Shown: in pieces, positions 25,011 to 36,472 of the stretch
Position numbering within the stretch: the stretch's first letter is position 1
Layout: the number at the start of each line of letters is the position of its first letter
Source: Varroa destructor
Taxonomy: Eukaryota; Arthropoda; Arachnida; Mesostigmata; Varroidae
NCBI RefSeq assembly: GCF_002443255.2
Contig: NW_019211454.1
Coordinates: forward strand, 12,236,248-12,300,247
Direction: 5' to 3'
Length of the DNA stretch: 64,000 bases
Program-made: the position numbers and the translations under genes
Notes under the pieces: generated by a model
What the model saw: only the letters and a program-made list of their open reading frames with translations
Told to the model about the DNA's origin: nothing
Databases searched by the model: none

Positions 25011-25817
25011 TGTTATAGTGTTCTACAAAAAATTTATACATAGTTGGAATGATAATTACAAGTTCAATTTTAATTTACGTCCAATTTGTATTTAAATAGA
25101 AAAAAAATTACATAAAATGTTTAGGTTTTCTTCCCATCGAATAGGCTTAAATTTATTACCATTCTGGTCAATGTATTGCTGACAGTTGCAGAATTTTATT
25201 AACACACAAAATTAATCTAATTTACTGTTGGCGCTCAATTGCGACTTCTTAATTTTCCAGCGATTTCGGTGTTTTGACGTAGACTTTATCTCTTTAAAGT
25301 ATTCCCACAAGAAAAAAATTTATTGCCATCGAGTGTTATATACGGGTATGGTACTTTTGTCACCAGACCGCCTTAATCTAAGGATTTCGAGTACGATATG
25401 GGGCCAGCGAAGAGCACCTTTAAGCAGAAACTCGAAACAGGTATTTTAATAAAACAGTCTACCCTATATCTTGAAAACAAGCCTGTAATACGTAGAATCT
25501 GTTAGTAATTTTCATGTATACTGCAAAATTTTCTAAACGCCTTGCTGTAGCAATGTGGGATGATGATGATGATCCAAATTTTCAAATGAAACATTTTTTC
25601 ATGCGCTAAAGGCTGCATAACACAATTCCATATCGTCATCGATATCAATCTTCTTTCTGTCCGGTATATCAAAACAGGAATCTTTTTATAGCTGGCCATA
25701 ATTTTCAAACAACCGAATCTGCAATCTAGAGTAATGCGTCTCATGCGAATATCTGTGTCTGGTTTAAATCCAAATTTCCGTCTACAAAAAAAAGTTGAAA
25801 TGAATCGAATGTACAGC

Positions 25818-25840
25818 TTTTTTTTTTTTTTTTTTTTTTT
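25818..25840. repeat. Poly(T)23 tract
   Basis: Twenty-three consecutive T, the longest homopolymer in the window. Read on the minus strand it would be an A tail, but the sequence before it there shows no recognisable SINE, LINE or processed gene, and no target-site duplication was found. Confidence 0.95.
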
Positions 25841-25979
25841 GTTGTTACTAAATCACGCAGAAGAGGAGATGCTTGAATAGGATGAAGGTAATCTTTCAAA
25901 TGCAGAACCATTAAAAAAAACGGCATGCTAAGTTTCAAGCACTGACGCTTATGAACTAACAAAGTTACTTTTCGACTGG

Positions 25980-26026
25980 CCACATATACGTATATGTATA
26001 TATATATATATATATATATACATGTG
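25980..26026. repeat. (TA)12 tract with inverted-repeat flanks
   Basis: A 24-bp TA tract (25997-26020) is bounded by CCACAT (from 25980) and ATGTGG (to 26026) in inverted orientation, so the whole locus can fold back on itself with an interruption in the left arm. Confidence 0.8.
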
Positions 26027-27702
26027 GATATTTTGGCGAACGGTGATTCGTCGGCAAAGGCTTTAGCATGGATTTCGTCTACTTTTTCGCTGATCTCTAG
26101 AATTATAGCAATAGCTGTAAGTGTACATATGTAAAAATTGTGTCTTTTTCATCCAAAATCTAATTGTCCTACTTAGATTCAGCGAGCTATCAAGACACTA
26201 ACGTAGCCTAGTCGTGGAGAACGCACAGCTGCGTACGCTTAGTAGCGTTTGATGTCCTGCTAGTTTTTCTATAGTTAATTAGATCACCATTTCGTTGTCG
26301 ATACAACAGAAACTCGTATTACGTACAGAATTTGTCAGCAGAAAGCAGTCGGGTTGAGGTTTGAACAAATACTCTGACTTTGGTCCCAGAAACAAGCCAC
26401 AATTGCTATTGCCGGCACTGTGAGCCAGCATCGTAACGTATTGTAGAAAACAGACACAGAAACTGTCTGCTCTACACATAAGGTAGACTATATGGGTCGC
26501 TCGTATACATTAGAGGTAATGTTTTCTAATATCCTCCACCTACACGTGGATACTGTTATATATACACTTCGAAGATGTTGAGTAATTGTCTACAGACTAT
26601 GGAATAATCACCTCGTTTTTAAAATATGGACGTACAATTAAATCATTCGTCGTAAAATCCTTGGGTTTCTTCAAAAAGTAGCCGCTCTTTTACTGTCAAG
26701 CATTGACATGGTCAGCAGAGAGTTAAATCGTGGGGCCTTTGCCTGCAGTAACAATGAGCCACTATATTCCTTCGGTTAGCTTTGATATGTCTGCTATCAG
26801 TTTCGGCAGACACAGTCGCTTGGGGCTTGCCATCTTTATCTAGTGAGGAATATGAATGTTCTCGTAGTTTCCTATGCTTCTTTGCGCTCAGACAGCTTTT
26901 ATCCAGGTATGTGCACTTTTGCTTATAAATATGCCTCAAAATCGACAGCAAAACTCTTCGTAAATCTGGAATTTTGAGCACTAGTGGGCCTTCTCGGGAA
27001 CGAGTACTGTAAATTTCTCGTCAAAAATAAATACGAAATAGGGCGATCGGAACACCGTTGCGGAAGTCTGCGTCTCATATCGCGGTCGAGCTTAGACACT
27101 TACTGATAGGGATATTAGTTTCTAGTCGCTGGTCTGAGTTCGGTAACTAACTGTCATGGAACGATGCTGCTAGTTACTTCTAGGCCCTTTTCAATAGTTC
27201 GATTCATAGTAACTTCTGCTTCTCTCAGCGACAGAAATTAGATTTGACTGATCAACTCTTCACATAGCATGAATTTCAATTGCTATTGCACCGAAAAGAA
27301 TCCGTAATATAATTAACGACACAAAATAGCGACGACATCATAGGCCCTGAGGGTCACGTGGTGGTGCCTTCTCCAGAGATCGGCTGAGTCGGTAGTCTGA
27401 TTGATACCTGGTTGAATGCAAGAACATTGACTATATTATAAAGCCGACCAAACGATTAGATTGGGCTTTAGAAGGCGAAACATATAGATGTCTACACCTT
27501 TTTTTGGCTAGCGTAAACGATCTTCGGGATAATCGGAAAGATAGGCGAAATGCATATATTCCCAATTTTTACATCGACACACGTTGAAGACCCATGATAA
27601 TTTTATCAACTAGAGCAGCGTCTACTAATGGCTTACGCTGAAAAATTATTGGTCGAATGAGGTGTGCTTAATTCTGAAATTGGCATTTTAATGATGGTTA
27701 CA

Positions 27703-27738
27703 GTGACCCCGGTCACGCATGCAATGCTGCCCGGTCAC
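27703..27738. promoter_or_regulatory. Cluster of GGTCA half-sites
   Basis: GTGACCCCGGTCAC (27703-27716) is an everted pair of the nuclear-receptor half-site core GGTCA with a 2-bp spacer. A third copy, in a 9-bp direct repeat CCCGGTCAC, follows at 27730-27738. Nuclear receptors are animal proteins and bind spaced AGGTCA-type half-sites; actual binding here is speculation. Confidence 0.2.
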
Positions 27739-27843
27739 AAGTTAGCTTAAATATAGCTAAGATTAAAACTATTGTTGGACTGTAGTGGTTACTTGAAGGT
27801 GTAATTCGGAACGTTGATGAACGAGAATCTGATAGCGGTCAAC

Positions 27844-27899
27844 AATCAAGAACAAATGAGGATACGTTCTTATTTTATAATCCTCATTTGTTCTTGATT
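27844..27899. repeat. Perfect 20-bp hairpin
   Basis: The left arm AATCAAGAACAAATGAGGA (27844-27862) is the exact reverse complement of 27881-27899, and T27863 pairs with A27880 to make 20 bp. The 16-nt loop is AT-rich. This is the strongest foldback in the window. It is too short for a typical animal pre-miRNA and has no matching terminal repeats nearby. It may be a minimal foldback element, the product of a template-switch event, or an assembly foldback. Confidence 0.93.
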
Positions 27900-28562
27900 T
27901 TATTCGATTTGTATAGCACGCGTCGTGCGGTGCTGCTTAAGCCAAAAGTCTCCAGCGTATGCAGGCATACCTTGCAAAACTGTGGGTTTTTATCCAGACA
28001 TACGTTAATTATAACGTACGAAATTATAATAATCAACAGTTGGGAAATTAATAAATAGTTTCTTTGCTTAAAGCTCTCATCCATAATGCTCTCAGGAACC
28101 CTTTACTTGTAGGTAAATAAAAGATCCACAAAATAGATCAATTGACCCCTATTTTCCTGCAATTTGCGCTCATCAAACACAGCTTTTCCTCAGATAGCGG
28201 CTAGAGAAATCAGTGTGTCAACTTGAAACTTGGACTGCTATTTACTTTCGGTGCGAGCGAAAATTTTTCCTGATCACCATCAGCTTACATAGCTTTCTTC
28301 AAGACAGGTCATTTTTTGAAAATAGATGGCTCCTGGGAAGATATCGCGCGTTCGTTTTCAACTTTTTGTAAAAGGGCCCGGTGACCGCTCAACATAACGC
28401 CTTCACGTATACGGAACTGAGTACGTTACAACATAACTCATTCCTATAAGGGCCCCCTAAGGTTATATTTTCGCCAAATCCAGGTTGTCTGTTATAATTA
28501 GTGCGTCCCTGTTCTAGACCACGGTGTTAGAGCACATCTCAAAAGACGAATATTTCTTAACA

Positions 28563-28574
28563 ATGCATGCATGC
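28563..28574. repeat. (ATGC)3 repeat
   Basis: Three perfect self-complementary ATGC units. Confidence 0.8.
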
Positions 28575-29384
28575 TGTATTGCTTATCCGCTGATCATGTT
28601 ATTAATCGTGTATCTTTATTAAGGGCAGCTTAATGAGCTCGTCGAATGCGAGCCCAAAAGCTCGCCCGGGGATTGTTACTTCGATTTAGAGGTAAGTGGA
28701 GTCCGAAGTCTTTTTTGAGGCCATTACCAATACACGCGTTTTTATTCACTCTATTGGCAAGAACATCATGTTTATCCAAAATTTACCCCCGAGCAATGGA
28801 ATGAAAAGCAAGGCCAAGCGCTACCGCCGTGCCTGTTTATGTCTACTGGCGTCAATATAATTACAAAGAAAATTTCGCGTCCTCCATTAGAGATATCGAT
28901 AGATATTTTGTGAAGGACTAGGCTGTTGGTCGGGTATCGACAAGCGGTTAAAGTTTGTATACGCCAAATGTATCCAAGCTAGCAGCTGTTTATTGTTCAG
29001 ATTCTTGACCGCAAACATATATTTACATGCCAGAACAGATGCTTCAACATTTTGCCTCTCGGTGTTCGAGATTCATTTGGTAGTTTGTGGCTTGTGCGGT
29101 GAAGCTCTTCTATTTCATAGTCCCGGGTGGCTGCCACACTTCATACAGCGGAACGTCAGCCCATACTTCGAAGTCAATGATATCCTTGGATGGGATGAGA
29201 GGAGTGTCGAGTGCATGTCGAATGCGGCTGGCTTAAACAGTGGAAGTCAGCGGGTCAATAGGTGTTATATGGAAAGAGAGAAACTGTTAACAAAAAAAAA
29301 ACAGTAAAAAATAAATAAACGGTAGACTAAAGTCGGCAGCTTAATCATTACGGTAGCTCCATGGATGTCATACAAATAATTTTA

Positions 29385-29416
29385 TTTTGTTCATATATAT
29401 ATGTATATGAATAAAA
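29385..29416. repeat. 13-bp foldback over a TA-rich core
   Basis: TTTTGTTCATATA (29385-29397) pairs with TATATGAATAAAA (29404-29416), with one G·T wobble and a 6-nt loop. It is another TA tract bounded by inverted flanks. Confidence 0.75.
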
Positions 29417-30802
29417 CGTTGGAATTTACTCGGCTCTGGCATCAAAGTCATTTTGTACCTGTTCGATGCCGATCTTTCATTTAATCCTGCCCTGGTGAGC
29501 AGCACCTCGTCAGAGGCACGGGTGTGCTTTTAGCGGGATTTCTGCTGAAGGTTCCGTAAATTTGTTTTAAAGTATAGTACGCGTGCTTCCAGCTGCTTCC
29601 TCTTTTCAACTTCATAACACAAGCTTCAATAAATCCCATATTGTGTGACAGGGAGTGCATTGTTTATGCCCTGTTTTATCTAAGAAAAGCAGCTCATTGC
29701 TCGATTTAAGATATTGAGTCGTAGTTACCTACTCCTTGATCCTCTTTTTCCCAATGTTCGTTATTCTAGTATATATAAGACCAGAAAAAAACTATCGTTT
29801 TGTTAAAGTCTTTTTTGGCCAGTATTTAATAATACAGACTATGGCTTCTAATGCCGTAAGACTACAGTTGTCAACCTGATATGCGCGACTTCTTTCAACA
29901 ATGGGAGTTACGATAGATAAAGGAAAATAATCCCTTTTCAATAATTTGGACAAGTACCTGATTTATTCAAGTCCAGAATCATTTGTTTTTACACACCGGT
30001 TACATATAGGAAATTGTGATTTACTTAAAATATCGGTTAGTTTTTAAAAACGGGAAGGGAAATACTATCGTAGTGGAAAAATTTTTTTTTCTAACTTGTT
30101 CTCTCGATTGTCTAAGCCAACTTTGAACTACTACAAAAATTGATATTACTAGTATTACTAAATAGAACGCGTACAGCAAGAGAGCGTCTAGAAGACTATT
30201 TTCATTTAGAGTTTCTGAACCAATTTGTTGATCCTTAGCTTTAATGACCCAACTGATTTTTGGCTTTAAGCTCCTGGTTATTATACTATAAACTAGTAAA
30301 GGTTTTGTGCATTTTTGAAATCTTGAAAATGTTTGACTGTTTTCTGGGATCGTCTGTAAGGATTCTTCTTCGGGTGTTATTGGTACGGGCTCGTTGACAG
30401 TTGCAACGTAGTTCCGATAAATTCCTATATCTATCGTTTAGCCCCCTTTAAGGACGAAGATAGTGAATCTACAAATAGCAACTTTCTGAAGTAGTTTCCT
30501 TCTGAAATAATGCGCTATTTATACAATTCGGAATGTCTTTCGTGTTTTAGAGTATGCTACTTCTAGCTATGTGGACAATTGTTAACACACTACAGTAATT
30601 TGAAGTAATCATTGGCCTAGAAATGTCACAAATATAACTAAACATATTATAAACGCCGTTGACAATTTACTGTCTCATTTACGTCCAGGTAACACGCCCT
30701 CTGAAATTATAATTAGGCATAATTGAAAATAAAAACTTTTCGCGAAGAACAGGCAATGGCCACGGGATATCTAGGGCACAATTACCTTCGCCAACATGCG
30801 CC

Positions 30803-30822
30803 TTATTATTATTATTATTATT
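30803..30822. repeat. (TTA)6 microsatellite
   Basis: Six perfect TTA units plus two bases. Confidence 0.92.
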
Positions 30823-31281
30823 TTAGAGGTCTAATTTATTTAGATACGCGCTTAAGGAACTGAAATCGAACTCGCACAGATCCCACAGATTACACAGATT
30901 TCTAGCAATATGTCAAAAGCATAAATAAATATTCGCTTTCGTCCGTTTTATTTTTCGTCGAGTACTTTTCTTAATTTTGTTTGCCCCTAGGCGTAATATT
31001 GCTAAATTGACATCAATCAGATATGATACCTATGTGCTAAGGAAATTTGCGTTTTTATTTTCACGCAAAATTTCTTCCTAAGCTGGCTATTATCTTGAAG
31101 GAATCACATGCGCTACATGCTACAATCTGATCGATCCTGTGCATTTATACATCTGTATGCCGTAAACGTCTCCTCGGCTTAGAAACCAAGATCGAACATA
31201 AGGATTTTTGCAAAACCAGCGGGGTCAGTCACTACAAGGTGACAGCCTCCGGGGTTTCTCTGATATAGCAATCAACGAAAG

Positions 31282-31590
31282 ATGGGTATTTTTCGTTTCG
31301 TCTTTTCGGTAAAGGAAAACATCTTGGAGGGGGAAACTGAATGTTTGTTGTCCTTTGCATTTATTTTTCTTCGAAGAAAGCAAAAGCCCCTTGATCCTTC
31401 ACTTCATCCTTGGAGCGCGTTTTGCGGCGATTGCGTGGCGCCGTCAACCTATCGTACCTCTTCCTTTGTGGACAAACCCGTTTGCTTCTGCTGCAAGGTC
31501 CTGAGTGTACTCGAGACACGAATAAACGGGGCGGGGGGGGGAAGAGAGGCAGCTTCAGGCAGACCGTCTCCACCGACGACAGGGAGGTGA
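31282..31590 (+). promoter_or_regulatory. GC-rich island ending at a strong 5' splice site
   Basis: GC content rises clearly between about 31400 and 31620, including a G-rich run (GGGGCGGGGGGGGG near 31527). A strong donor-like GGAG|GTGAGC has its GT at 31587-31588. An open frame at 31282-31590 (102 codons) crosses the island, and a 70-codon frame runs opposite. The layout would fit a transcribed first exon or promoter of a plus-strand gene, but the encoded residues match nothing I recognise and no second exon was found. Confidence 0.2.
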
Positions 31591-32131
31591 GCGCGCTGAT
31601 GCAACCAATGAGGCGGCCAGTATAGGCTATAACAGCATTATGCGCAACGAACGTCAGCTCACCATCGAGATATCGGAAAGCAATGACGCCGCTTGGCTAT
31701 GTGTAGCAAAATCTCGGACGTTGCCAGAAGTCTCAGCAGGAATAGCACCAGCAAACCAATAGACAACCGCAACAATAATAAAAACAATAGTAGTAATATC
31801 AACTGTAAGAGCATTATGATTATTTCCACATAATGTGTACGTGCATCAGCACACAGGAAGTGTGCGTTCTACTTATATCTATGTTAATGGATGTATCTAT
31901 GCAGTGTACTGCGGTCGTCAAGGTTACCAGCGCGTCAAGGGATGAAGACGGGTCTTGAGAACCGATAGTAAGTGACACCTATATAGCAAACTGGTAGACA
32001 AAGTAGTTGGATATTGGCAAGCAGAATACCAACAAACGTATATTATTCATTAAAGACATATCATATTCTTATGATCGTTTTCGTCATAGTTCTAATCTAG
32101 CGTTAAGCTTTAAGAGACTACATTATTGATG

Positions 32132-32159
32132 CGTTGTATGTTCGTAACGACATACAACG
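32132..32159. repeat. Perfect 10-bp hairpin
   Basis: CGTTGTATGT (32132-32141) pairs with ACATACAACG (32150-32159) around the 8-nt loop TCGTAACG. Confidence 0.8.
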
Positions 32160-33161
32160 ACATAACACAAGCCATAACAACAAACAATCGATCATTGAAA
32201 TGTATATCAGGCAAAGGCTGCTGTTGTTTGTGGCTTCGCACGAGTACGCCATTTGGCAATGCTTTGAATATTCAGTATACCAATAGAGATTCGTGCAATA
32301 GAGTCCCTCGTACTCAAAGGTCACGTTGGCTTTCTAACACGCATCCTTAATTAGTACTTACTTTAAGCCCATAAGTTAAGGTGATCCAGCTCAAGCTGCT
32401 ATTCGAATGGGTTTAACTCAGGACAGCAATCCTGAATCGATCTCGCTATCAAAAAAGCACATTGTACTCATTTGTGGAATGAATTTTAGAGATATATCTG
32501 CTCCATTGAGCACCGCCTATTTGCTAGCTGTGAGTCGTTCAACTGCTTACGAACTCATGGACAGTTATCTAAACGGGTGAGGTGTAGCATCGAAGTCTTT
32601 AATTAACCACTATCGTTGCGCATTTACAGTAGTCATTACCATTACCATTACCTTCAAGTAATCTATGTGGCGCTCACGATACTACGGACTATTCCTCTTT
32701 TCTTAACAGACGGTATTCGATCTTTCGCCATTTTGAACAGTGAAATATTTCCAGTTTTATGCTCAGCACCCAGTCACCTGCAAGTACGCCTTCCTCTCAC
32801 CTATGTCATATACCGTTTGTTCTTTTAAGAGCTATCGTTACACGATGGGCAGACAGGTGTAGCTAAATGCAGGACGATTGTGGAACTATTAATGTAATGA
32901 GTTCGATTGCAATTTTAGAGAAAAACAGCTGTCGGAGGCGTGAGAGACACGAACAATGCTTTTGATAACGCACCGTCTTAGGCCACTGGAGTATATTCCC
33001 TTTACCTGTTTTTTTTCTCAATCTCAGCCTCTTGTACTTTCTTAGACGTAGAAAATGGCCTGTAAATGATAAGGTCGAAACTAAACTAACACAAGTCGAG
33101 TCATAATCTTGTACTTAAGGGCTTAAAATGTATAAAAACCATATTTTAGACATTGTGGTTT

Positions 33162-33164
<3 letters not shown>

Positions 33165-33192
<28 letters not shown>
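33165..33192. repeat. (TA)14 microsatellite
   Basis: Twenty-eight bases of perfect TA. Confidence 0.96.
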
Positions 33193-34079
33193 GGATACGT
33201 ATATGAACAACTAGTGTATTTATTCGGTCCCACTCCCATTAGATGTTATCCGTAAAGCGTACCAGTTAACTCATTTTCGGCCTGTTTTGCGTTCCTCATG
33301 TGGGAATCCACGAACCCTGCTGCAACATTGTTATAATACTAATGCCTTGACCGAATAATTGAGCCGGAAAAAACATAAACACTCGATCGATATGATTGCC
33401 TGATCCCTCTAGCGTATGTAAAAACTATAGCACCATTAATATAAGGAAATGTTAGACGATGTGTGGACGAAAACAAAGGCCATATGTCATTATTAATCCA
33501 TTGAAGATGCGTCCTTTTTCACTTTTCCCTAGTAAAACTCCGCCAAATAGGAATAGTGAATCGGAGATCAACGCGGTCTCGTCTTAATTAATCATAGACT
33601 AACGCACCAAATATCAGCTGTCTACCTTTTGACCACGTCAGAAATAACTTGACAGTACCGGCAAACTGAAATAATTGGCGAAGGATTATAATGAAGGTCA
33701 CAATGAAGCACGGTAGGTTATAACAGCTGGAAATAGTATAACGGTTAAAGGTGCTCCGAGAACGAACTGCAGAGCTGAGCACACAAAGTTCGAGCGAATA
33801 AAAGACAACAAAAGATTCAAAGCCTCACTTACAGAGTTTCGTAAATCCGCAGACCGTAATAAAAACCTTTAAAGCCTACTATTTGCTGAGGCAGCGTTTA
33901 ATCGGCCTACAGTTGCATGTTTTAGGGATGGGGAAGGATTCTCTCCTAGGCTTTTGCCAAAGAGACATCCTGACAGGAGAACGAGCGTAGCCGAAAGCGA
34001 ACGCTGATTGAGCACATGAAGTTATAAGCAGGAACGTGACCATAGAAAGCAAACTGTCAGTGGTAGTGTGTGGAGTTTC

Positions 34080-34095
34080 TTTTTTTTTTTTTTTT
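34080..34095. repeat. Poly(T)16 tract
   Basis: Sixteen consecutive T. Confidence 0.95.
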
Positions 34096-35424
34096 ATATT
34101 ATAATGTGATATGTAAATTAGCTATATTGAGGAATATTGTTTTGATAAATGTACAATATAGACGCCGTGTAATATAGACAGATTAGACATTGTAACGAAC
34201 TATTTTTTTTTTAAATCATGCTAAAAATATGTATGCATATACGTTCACACATGAATTTTTATTATTTATCAAGGGTGCTTCATAGGCTACGTTAATAGTA
34301 TGTAGCGAATATAGCTATATATAAAATTATGCTGTTATCTAAATATGGTGACAGAAAGCGTGTTCTAGAATTGGGTCCGAGCTAAATTTGATTAAATACT
34401 GAATAAGAACATGTATACCTATCCCTACTGTTTTGATTATTATTAAAATATTTTCCGTTTATAGTTTTCGGGCTTCATAATCTCTCGAAGACACCCAGTA
34501 CATTTTTCAGCAGAAATCCTATTTCCTCTCTGTCCAGCAGTTATCAAAAATTGATGCTTTGCTGAATTCACTCAACGGGGGCTTGCTTACCTGATAAGAC
34601 ACGTTATTAGATCCTATTGTCGTATCTGCGTCTGCCAGTTCAACCACTATTCAAGAAAATTCGTTAGCTTTTCGACTGACAACGATCCCAAAAAATTTCA
34701 ATGTTAACCCATTGCTGTCATATATAAGACCTCTACAATTTAACGTCGCAAAGTCATCGTTACCTGTGCCTCGCAGCGAAAGAAATCCTGCCCCCACGCC
34801 GTTTATATGCCTCCTTTAAATTTTTCACCCATTACCTCGTATTCAGATTTGCATCTCAGATGGCTTGGCGACCTCGCATTCAGATATGAAATGGCTGTAA
34901 AGTCTGAGTGTCCAGTTTAGGCCTGCGTCTTAGAATCTGCTCTGGATTTAACGCGGCCCATCTATTTTGCCCTAGAATAGGTTGTATAAAATATTAAAAG
35001 GTTATATCCATATAAATATTTATTGAACCTCGATCTAACTTCACCGTATTTACATCGTATTGTAATAATTTCCATTTACTTATTTATTTACGTTTGGGTA
35101 GTAATTATGTCTGAACATGTAATTCCATTATTATCCAAGTGCTATCAACCTATTGCACCCAGACTACACGCTACTTTTTTCCCTGTAGTCTGTCGGAGAC
35201 AACAGGCATTTTCATTTTGCCTGTTATCTGTGATGGAAAATGGGCGCTTTCAAAGCTTTTTTATTACATTTCTCCCATCCCATATTAATAGGCCACATTA
35301 TCTACACTGCAATTGGGTCTTTATTATTATTATTAAGATCGGCGTACTTTTGCATCCTTTCAGCCCATGAGTTCAATTATTCACAAAGAATTCGAGAAAC
35401 TGCGACAACCATAGCCATACGCTA

Positions 35425-35640
35425 ATGGACATAAACTTACGTTTCCGTAATGGTATGATTACACAATCTGGCGTCTTTTCCCTAAATGCCGAATCAAAAG
35501 CGTCAAAAACGTTCTTGCTTTGCGTAGCGCCATGCGAATATTCGCGACCTACTTCGACGTATGTGGCTATCCTGCGTGGACCTCTCCAGCAGTTAAGGGG
35601 ACGTAAATCAGCGAGTCGGGCAAATGCGGAAAGGGGCTAA
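35425..35640 (+). CDS. Weak candidate ORF upstream of the 183-codon frame
   Basis: An ATG-initiated frame of 71 codons starts MDINLRFRNGM and ends ...RANAERG. It overlaps the following 35624-36175 frame by 17 bases in another phase. No domain or motif is visible. It lies in a locally stop-poor patch (35.0-36.2 kb) that also has a 115-codon frame at 35023-35370 with a non-ATG start. It could be a uORF, part of an upstream exon or chance; chance is favoured. Confidence 0.08.
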   Translation: MDINLRFRNGMITQSGVFSLNAESKASKTFLLCVAPCEYSRPTSTYVAILRGPLQQLRGRKSASRANAERG

Positions 35641-36175
35641 GCGTAGCAAACGATGGCTGATTCCATTGGTATTCGTACCCCTCACACTTTCTTCGACTTA
35701 CCAGAAAGCTTGCCATCTTACCTTCCGTGTCTTTGAAATCGACGCTGACTACTTCACTGGGTATGTGACTTGTCGGTCGGTAGCTAACGAGGTGTCCAGT
35801 GTTCACGTGATGAACATAAGCAGTATCTCCAAGTACACGGGGTTACTTTTAGGTAGACAGTCATCAAGCGAGCACTTATCTATAGCAATGCGTCACGTTA
35901 GAAAGCGTTTAGGAAACCTTTCGCAAGCCCCGAATGGGCATGTTAACCCTAAGTCCTTCGGGTTGACATTTTCAGTCCACAATCGCCAGTGTCAAAATAA
36001 TAAAAGTATCAGAACACCTGATAAAATAAAACAATTGTTTGCTAGGCTTGCTGATATTAAACGAACGTATTTTTTACTTACAACGAACCATTTTTTTATA
36101 AAGGCCCAGTTTGGCAAAGCTAATACTTTGCCTACCCCCTTTTGTTCACATGTAGCAGACAACTCTTTCAATTAA
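35624..36175 (+). CDS. Longest ORF in window; possible small secreted or membrane protein
   Basis: A true ATG with an A at -3 (CAAATG) opens 183 codons to TAA; an in-frame TAA lies ten codons upstream, so this is a complete unspliced frame. The N-terminus MRKGAKRSKRWLIPLVFVPL is strongly basic and then hydrophobic to about residue 24, the layout of a signal peptide or signal anchor. The rest is basic and hydrophilic, with a Lys/Arg-rich middle (RHVRKRLGN) and few cysteines. No family or catalytic motif was recognised. There is no clear AATAAA just after the stop; ATTAAA-like sequences appear about 100 bases downstream. The length is near the expected maximum for random sequence of this size, so it may be spurious. 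Confidence 0.2.
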   Translation: MRKGAKRSKRWLIPLVFVPLTLSSTYQKACHLTFRVFEIDADYFTGYVTCRSVANEVSSVHVMNISSISKYTGLLLGRQSSSEHLSIAMRHVRKRLGNLSQAPNGHVNPKSFGLTFSVHNRQCQNNKSIRTPDKIKQLFARLADIKRTYFLLTTNHFFIKAQFGKANTLPTPFCSHVADNSFN

Positions 36176-36461
36176 TAATGTTTACATAAATTTGCTTGAG
36201 TGTAAGCTTTGTAAGAGATACTTTTCTAGTTGGGCACCCATATAGTCTGTTATATATAATAGCTCATGTTAAATCTAATTAAAATCTGATGATTATTAAA
36301 TATTTCATTGATGTATAATGTTATATACTCTAGCATGTAACACCTTGCACTGAACCATTTCCTCTGTTGTGATGTTCTCCAGTTCGCTTTGTCGTCCTCT
36401 TTTCGTAATAACATATTTCTATACATAGTTTTCTCTTCAAGGGTGAAAATTATAAGCTTCT

Positions 36462-36472
36462 GCTGCCATCTG
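36462..36472 (-). promoter_or_regulatory. CTCF-core-like motif
   Basis: The minus strand reads CAGATGGCAGC, fitting the 11-base YAGRKGGCRSY part of the CTCF consensus, but the 5' CCAS part is absent. It shares the 12-mer TGCTGCCATCTG with the full match at 15676. Weak on its own. Confidence 0.2.

Larger units (their letters stand above)
22985..31270. other. Gene-free block, intergenic or intronic
   Basis: No coding frame is supported; the longest, 28993-29307 (104 codons), begins at a non-ATG triplet and shows no motif. The block carries several TA tracts, T23 at 25818-25840, an ATG/GAT trinucleotide run near 25561, the 20-bp hairpin at 27844, a GGTCA cluster near 27703, a 7-bp hairpin TACGTTA/TAACGTA at 28001-28018 and a GCGAGC/GCTCGC hairpin at 28648-28665. 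Confidence 0.55.
31640..34990. other. Gene-free block, intergenic or intronic
   Basis: No supported gene. Contents are a 9-bp bulged hairpin at 32006-32033, a 10-bp hairpin at 32132-32159, a short TACCAT repeat near 32635-32652, (TA)14 at 33165-33192 and T16 at 34080-34095. Confidence 0.55.

Noticed and set aside
25818..25840. T23 run as a possible retroposon tail
   Set aside because: No element body or target-site duplication is recognisable beside it.
28993..29307. 104-codon plus-strand open frame
   Set aside because: It starts at a non-ATG triplet, ends in an A-run-derived Lys tract, and shows no motif or splice context.
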